Assembly: GCF_009792235.1 (NCBI RefSeq)
Contig: NZ_CP046973.1
Coordinates: 992,001-1,056,000, forward strand
Source: Microcystis aeruginosa FD4
Lineage (GTDB): Bacteria > Cyanobacteriota > Cyanobacteriia > Cyanobacteriales > Microcystaceae
Reading direction: 5' to 3'
Length of the DNA: 64,000 nt
Both the position numbers and the translations under genes were made by a program. Positions 60,899 through 64,000 of this stretch are shown in pieces. Within the stretch, counting starts at the first letter, position 1. Each line of letters starts with the position of its first letter. The notes below the pieces were generated by a model, which searched no databases, was not told the DNA's origin, and worked only from the letters and a program-made list of their open reading frames with translations.

Positions 60899-62476
60899 AT
60901 GGCCAAAGTTCTGGTATCCGATTCGATCGATCCGGTAGGAGTAGAAATTCTGTCACAGGTTGCCCAAGTGGACGTGAAAACAGGACTATCTGCCGAGGAA
61001 ATCATTCAAATTATCCCCGAATACGACGCACTGATGCTCCGTTCCAGTACCCGCGTCACCAAAGAAATTGTCGAAGCGGGCAGCAAACTGCAAATTATCG
61101 GCCGCGCAGGGGTAGGAGTCGATAATATCGATGTTCCTGCGGCCACTCGTCAGGGTATTATTGTCGTTAACTCTCCCGAAGGTAACACGATCGCCGCTGC
61201 CGAACACGCCTTGGCCATGATGTTATCCCTCTCCCGTCATATTCCCGATGCCAATCAGTCGGTAAAAGCGAATAAATGGGAAAGAAATCGCTTTATCGGC
61301 ACAGAAGTTTATAAAAAGAACCTAGGAGTCGTCGGTTTAGGGAAAATTGGCTCCCACGTCGCCAAAGTGGCTAGATCCCTAGGCATGAAAATTCTCGCCT
61401 ACGATCCCTTTATTTCCAAAGAACGCGCCGATCAACTCGGTTGCACCCTGGTGGATCTGGAACTACTCTTTGCTGAGTCCGATTTTATCACCCTCCACGT
61501 CCCGAAAACTCCCGAAACCCAGCATCTCATCGGTCGGGAAACCATCGCTAAGATGAAACCCACGGTCCGCATCATTAACTGTTCCAGAGGCGGCATTATC
61601 GATGAATTGGCTTTAATTGAAGCCCTCGAATCCGGTAGAATTGCTGGGGCAGCCTTGGATGTATTTGAACAGGAACCCTTAGGCGAATCTAGATTAAGAG
61701 AATTATCTAACGTCATTCTCACTCCCCACCTAGGTGCATCGACTACGGAAGCACAGGTGGGTGTAGCTGTTGATGTGGCCGAACAAATTCGCGATGTCCT
61801 CCTCGGTTTGCCAGCGCGTTCGGCCGTTAATATCCCCGGACTAACTCCCGATGTTATGGAAAAACTGCGCCCTTACCTGCAATTAGCGGAAACTATGGGG
61901 AATCTCGTTAGCCAGTTGGCAGGAGGTCGCTGTGACTCGTTAAATGTCCGTTTACAGGGAGAATTGGCCACTAAAGACAGTCAACCTCTGGTGGTGGCGG
62001 CAATTAAGGGTTTACTTTCCCAAGCTCTCCGGGAACGGGTAAACTATGTTAACGCGGCGATCGAAGCTAAGGAACGCGGTATCCGGGTAATCGAAACCCG
62101 TGATGCTTCGACCCGCGACTATTCGGGATCGATTCATTTGGAAGCCAATGGTTCCATGGGGACCCATTCCGTCACCGGAGCGCTGTTAAGTACGGGAGAA
62201 ATCCGCATTACTGACCTCGATGAGTTCCCAATTAACGTGCCACCGAGTAATCATATGTTATTCACCCTTCACCAAGATATGCCCGGTATTATCGGCAAAA
62301 TTGGCGCACTTTTAGGCAGTTTTAATGTCAATATCGCCAGTATGCAGGTAGGACGCAAAATTATTCGCGGTGATGCAGTTATGGCCCTGAGTCTCGATGA
62401 TCCTCTACCGGAAGGTCTTCTCTCGGAAATTACTAAAGTCCCCGGTATCCGTGATGCTTATACAGTAAAACTCTAG
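60899..62476 (+). CDS. serA: D-3-phosphoglycerate dehydrogenase
   Basis: 525 residues. NAD-binding is in LGVVGLGKIGSHVAKVARSLGM; substrate and catalytic residues are in NCSRGGIIDE (Arg), GAALDVFEQEP (Glu/Asp region) and ILTPHLGASTTEAQ (His). The intervening domain and C-terminal ACT domain (HQDMPGIIGKIGALLGSFNVNIASMQVGR) follow, giving the long type I SerA that is controlled by serine or other effectors. It starts serine synthesis from 3-phosphoglycerate. It lies 443 bp upstream of prmA; the same two genes are neighbours in Synechocystis. Confidence 0.94.
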   Translation: MAKVLVSDSIDPVGVEILSQVAQVDVKTGLSAEEIIQIIPEYDALMLRSSTRVTKEIVEAGSKLQIIGRAGVGVDNIDVPAATRQGIIVVNSPEGNTIAAAEHALAMMLSLSRHIPDANQSVKANKWERNRFIGTEVYKKNLGVVGLGKIGSHVAKVARSLGMKILAYDPFISKERADQLGCTLVDLELLFAESDFITLHVPKTPETQHLIGRETIAKMKPTVRIINCSRGGIIDELALIEALESGRIAGAALDVFEQEPLGESRLRELSNVILTPHLGASTTEAQVGVAVDVAEQIRDVLLGLPARSAVNIPGLTPDVMEKLRPYLQLAETMGNLVSQLAGGRCDSLNVRLQGELATKDSQPLVVAAIKGLLSQALRERVNYVNAAIEAKERGIRVIETRDASTRDYSGSIHLEANGSMGTHSVTGALLSTGEIRITDLDEFPINVPPSNHMLFTLHQDMPGIIGKIGALLGSFNVNIASMQVGRKIIRGDAVMALSLDDPLPEGLLSEITKVPGIRDAYTVKL

Positions 62477-62620
62477 GTTAAATCAGTTATCAGTAAACAG
62501 TAATCAGTAATCAGTGAAAAGAAAGCTCGGCTCTCCTCGACTTTGTGTGATAATCGGTGCTTATCATTCGTAGGAGTCTTGCCAGACAAGGCTTTAAAGA
62601 CTATATTTCCCGAAAATTAT

Positions 62621-62791
62621 CGGCTGCATCTCCTATTTATGACTTTCCCTCACCTATGGTGAGCAGCAGCAGTTATTCAAAGAGGGCGAATGCAATTCGC
62701 CCCTACAATAATATGATTGCGCCAATGGTAGGGGCGCACCGCGTGCGCCCAAAATGTCCTCTAGATATTTCGACAAAATTGAGATGCACCC
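62621..62791 (+). repeat. MITE family E copy 3 (uninterrupted)
   Basis: About 171 bp from GGCTGCATCT to GAGATGCACCC, the simplest copy of the family also seen at 1472-1731 and 14606-14746. It lies in the serA-prmA spacer (62477-62919), with heptamer repeats at both ends of the spacer. No ORF of its own. Confidence 0.78.
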
Positions 62792-62919
62792 AAATTATCC
62801 CTATTCTTCTTCCTTTCACACAAAAACCAGAAGAGCCAAAGCTCCGCACTTGCCACTTAATACTGTTGACTGAAAACTCAAATTTGATAACTGATCCCTG
62901 ATCACGGATAACTGAATAT

Positions 62920-63816
62920 ATGTCTAATAGTTGGTGGGAAATTACGGTTTTGTGCGAACCTAGTCTCGAAGAAACGGTTTTCTGGAGACTGGAAAATTTT
63001 GGCTGTTCGGGAACGGCCACTGCTAAAAAACAATCCTCTTTAGAGGTTAAGGCCTATATACCAGAAATTAAAGCGCAATTGCCCGATTTAGAGGCACTAA
63101 GCCTCTGGTTAAAGCAGGATGCTTTGATTTTAGGTTTTTCTGAACCTGTCAGCCATTGGCAGTTAATCGACGAGGAAGACTGGGCCAGCAGTTGGAAACA
63201 ACATTGGCAAATTAGCGAAATCGGCGATCGCTTTTTGATCTGTCCCGCTTGGTTAAATCCCCCGGAAAATAACCAGAGATTGGTGATTAAAATTGACCCC
63301 GGTTCCGCTTTCGGCACAGGAACGCACCCCACCACCCAATTATGTCTAGAATCCCTAGAAATGCGTTTAAGTAGCCATCCAGAGAATCAAATTATCGCCG
63401 ATATTGGTTGTGGTTCCGGCATACTGGCGATCGGGGCGATTTTATTGGGGGCCAAAAAAGTTTATGCTGTTGATACAGATCCGCTGGCAGTGAATGCGAC
63501 GCGCAGTAATCGCCATCTCAACGAGATTAACCCCGAAAATTTGGCTATTAATCAGGGTAGTGTCGAGGAGTTATTAGAATTAATTCCCGATGGTGTTGAT
63601 GGCATCGTTTGTAATATTTTAGCCGAGACAATTATCGCTTTAATGCCCGCAATCACCCGTCTGGCAAAACCCACCACTTGGGGAATTTTAAGCGGCCTCC
63701 TCGTTACCCAAGCACAAGCAGTTACAGATATTTTAGAACCCCAAGGCTGGACAGTGGCTGCCCTGTGGAAACGTCAAGAATGGTGTTGTCTTCAAATTCG
63801 CCGCACTGTAGATTAA
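62920..63816 (+). CDS. prmA: Ribosomal protein L11 methyltransferase
   Basis: 298 residues. The N-terminal domain is substrate-binding (WWEITVLCEPSLEETVFWRLENFG), followed by DEEDWASSWKQHW, the GSAFGTGTHPTTQLCLE linker and the SAM-binding motif IADIGCGSGILAIGAILLG, with ending DGIVCNILAETIIALMP (N-P-P-Y-like NIL). It trimethylates lysines and the N-terminus of L11. The gene order serA-prmA is as in Synechocystis. The ATG is at 62920 with a weak ribosome-binding site in repeat DNA. Confidence 0.93.
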   Translation: MSNSWWEITVLCEPSLEETVFWRLENFGCSGTATAKKQSSLEVKAYIPEIKAQLPDLEALSLWLKQDALILGFSEPVSHWQLIDEEDWASSWKQHWQISEIGDRFLICPAWLNPPENNQRLVIKIDPGSAFGTGTHPTTQLCLESLEMRLSSHPENQIIADIGCGSGILAIGAILLGAKKVYAVDTDPLAVNATRSNRHLNEINPENLAINQGSVEELLELIPDGVDGIVCNILAETIIALMPAITRLAKPTTWGILSGLLVTQAQAVTDILEPQGWTVAALWKRQEWCCLQIRRTVD

Positions 63817-63832
63817 TATAGCTGTCAGCCTT

Positions 63833-63972
63833 GAATCAGTTATCAGTGATCAGTTATCAGATTTGAGTTTTCAGTGAGCGGTATCAAGTGAGGAGTATTA
63901 AATGGCATTAACAGTGCTGTCTTTTCACTTCACTGATTACCATTTACTGATTACTGATTACTGTTTACTGAA
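63833..63972. repeat. Heptamer tandem repeats downstream of prmA
   Basis: CAGTTATCAGTGATCAGTT units at 63836-63861 and CACTGATTACCATTTACTGATTACTG units at 63931-63972 form a loose inverted pair around a spacer. Confidence 0.78.
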
Positions 63973-63981
63973 AAAGCATCC

Positions 63982-64000
63982 ATGACTCAAGATAGTTTTC
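63982..64000 (+). CDS. Start of a downstream gene (cut by window edge)
   Basis: ATG 63982 opens the frame MTQDSF and reaches the edge. It follows the heptamer repeats and has no strong ribosome-binding site. Only six residues are visible, so no identity is possible and the gene itself is uncertain. Confidence 0.3.

Overview
The window looks like a unicellular bloom-forming cyanobacterium of the Microcystis type. The evidence is phycobilisome and cytochrome b6f genes (apcD, petG), the flv4-flv2 flavodiiron operon, the GlgA2-like glycogen synthase, a CpcT-like protein, many GCGATCGC (HIP1) octamers, and intergenic spaces full of small inverted-repeat elements and CAGTTAT-type heptamer repeats. 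Most genes are ordinary chromosomal housekeeping genes; the accessory content is concentrated in the spacers and in a few broken genes. The genus assignment is inference; no marker rRNA is present.

Layout. 1-3.2 kb: a decayed VapBC-like toxin-antitoxin pair, a DUF29 gene and a spacer of nested and tandem MITE-like repeats. 3.2-20 kb: an atypical serine recombinase, corA, an ABC-2 export permease with a TPR protein, apcD, a slipin, glutathione reductase, a PBP4-type peptidase, glgA, a thioredoxin-TPR protein, a fibrillin-like protein, trmB, a phosphoesterase, petG, mtnD and tRNA-Ala. 20-27 kb: a minus-strand surface-glycan cluster (large membrane protein, two sugar-nucleotide epimerases, GtrA-GT2 fusion) next to coaX. 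27-36 kb: paired M16 peptidases, tRNA-Asn, a clearly broken dnaA, def, and folE-hemB downstream of a perfect Zur/Fur-like palindrome. 36-44 kb: DUF255 protein, a TnpB element, 5-FTHF cyclo-ligase, a glutaredoxin gene split by an IS608-like insertion, tadA, and a scrap zone of HigA, dockerin and PEP-CTERM fragments. 44-49 kb: the flv4/PsiE-like/flv2 photoprotection operon. 49-64 kb: a frameshifted lipoprotein, DUF1995, a large type IIG-like restriction-methylation protein, a pentapeptide/TPR protein, bioD, ilvB, serA and prmA.

The strongest points for follow-up are these. (1) dnaA carries an in-frame amber codon and lacks the whole DNA-binding domain IV. (2) folE and a proteobacterial/plant-like HemB lie together behind a 25-bp metalloregulator palindrome, which suggests a zinc-limitation gene set. 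(3) The glutaredoxin ORF is interrupted by a 641-bp element whose ends (TTAC on the left, TCAA on the right) match IS608 chemistry, and a nearby intact TnpB element has the same ends. (4) At least five small inverted-repeat families are present. One copy is nested in another, one supplies the stop codon of a pentapeptide-repeat gene, and others lie beside the truncated dnaA and the recombinase. All family assignments come from reading the sequence; no searches were run.
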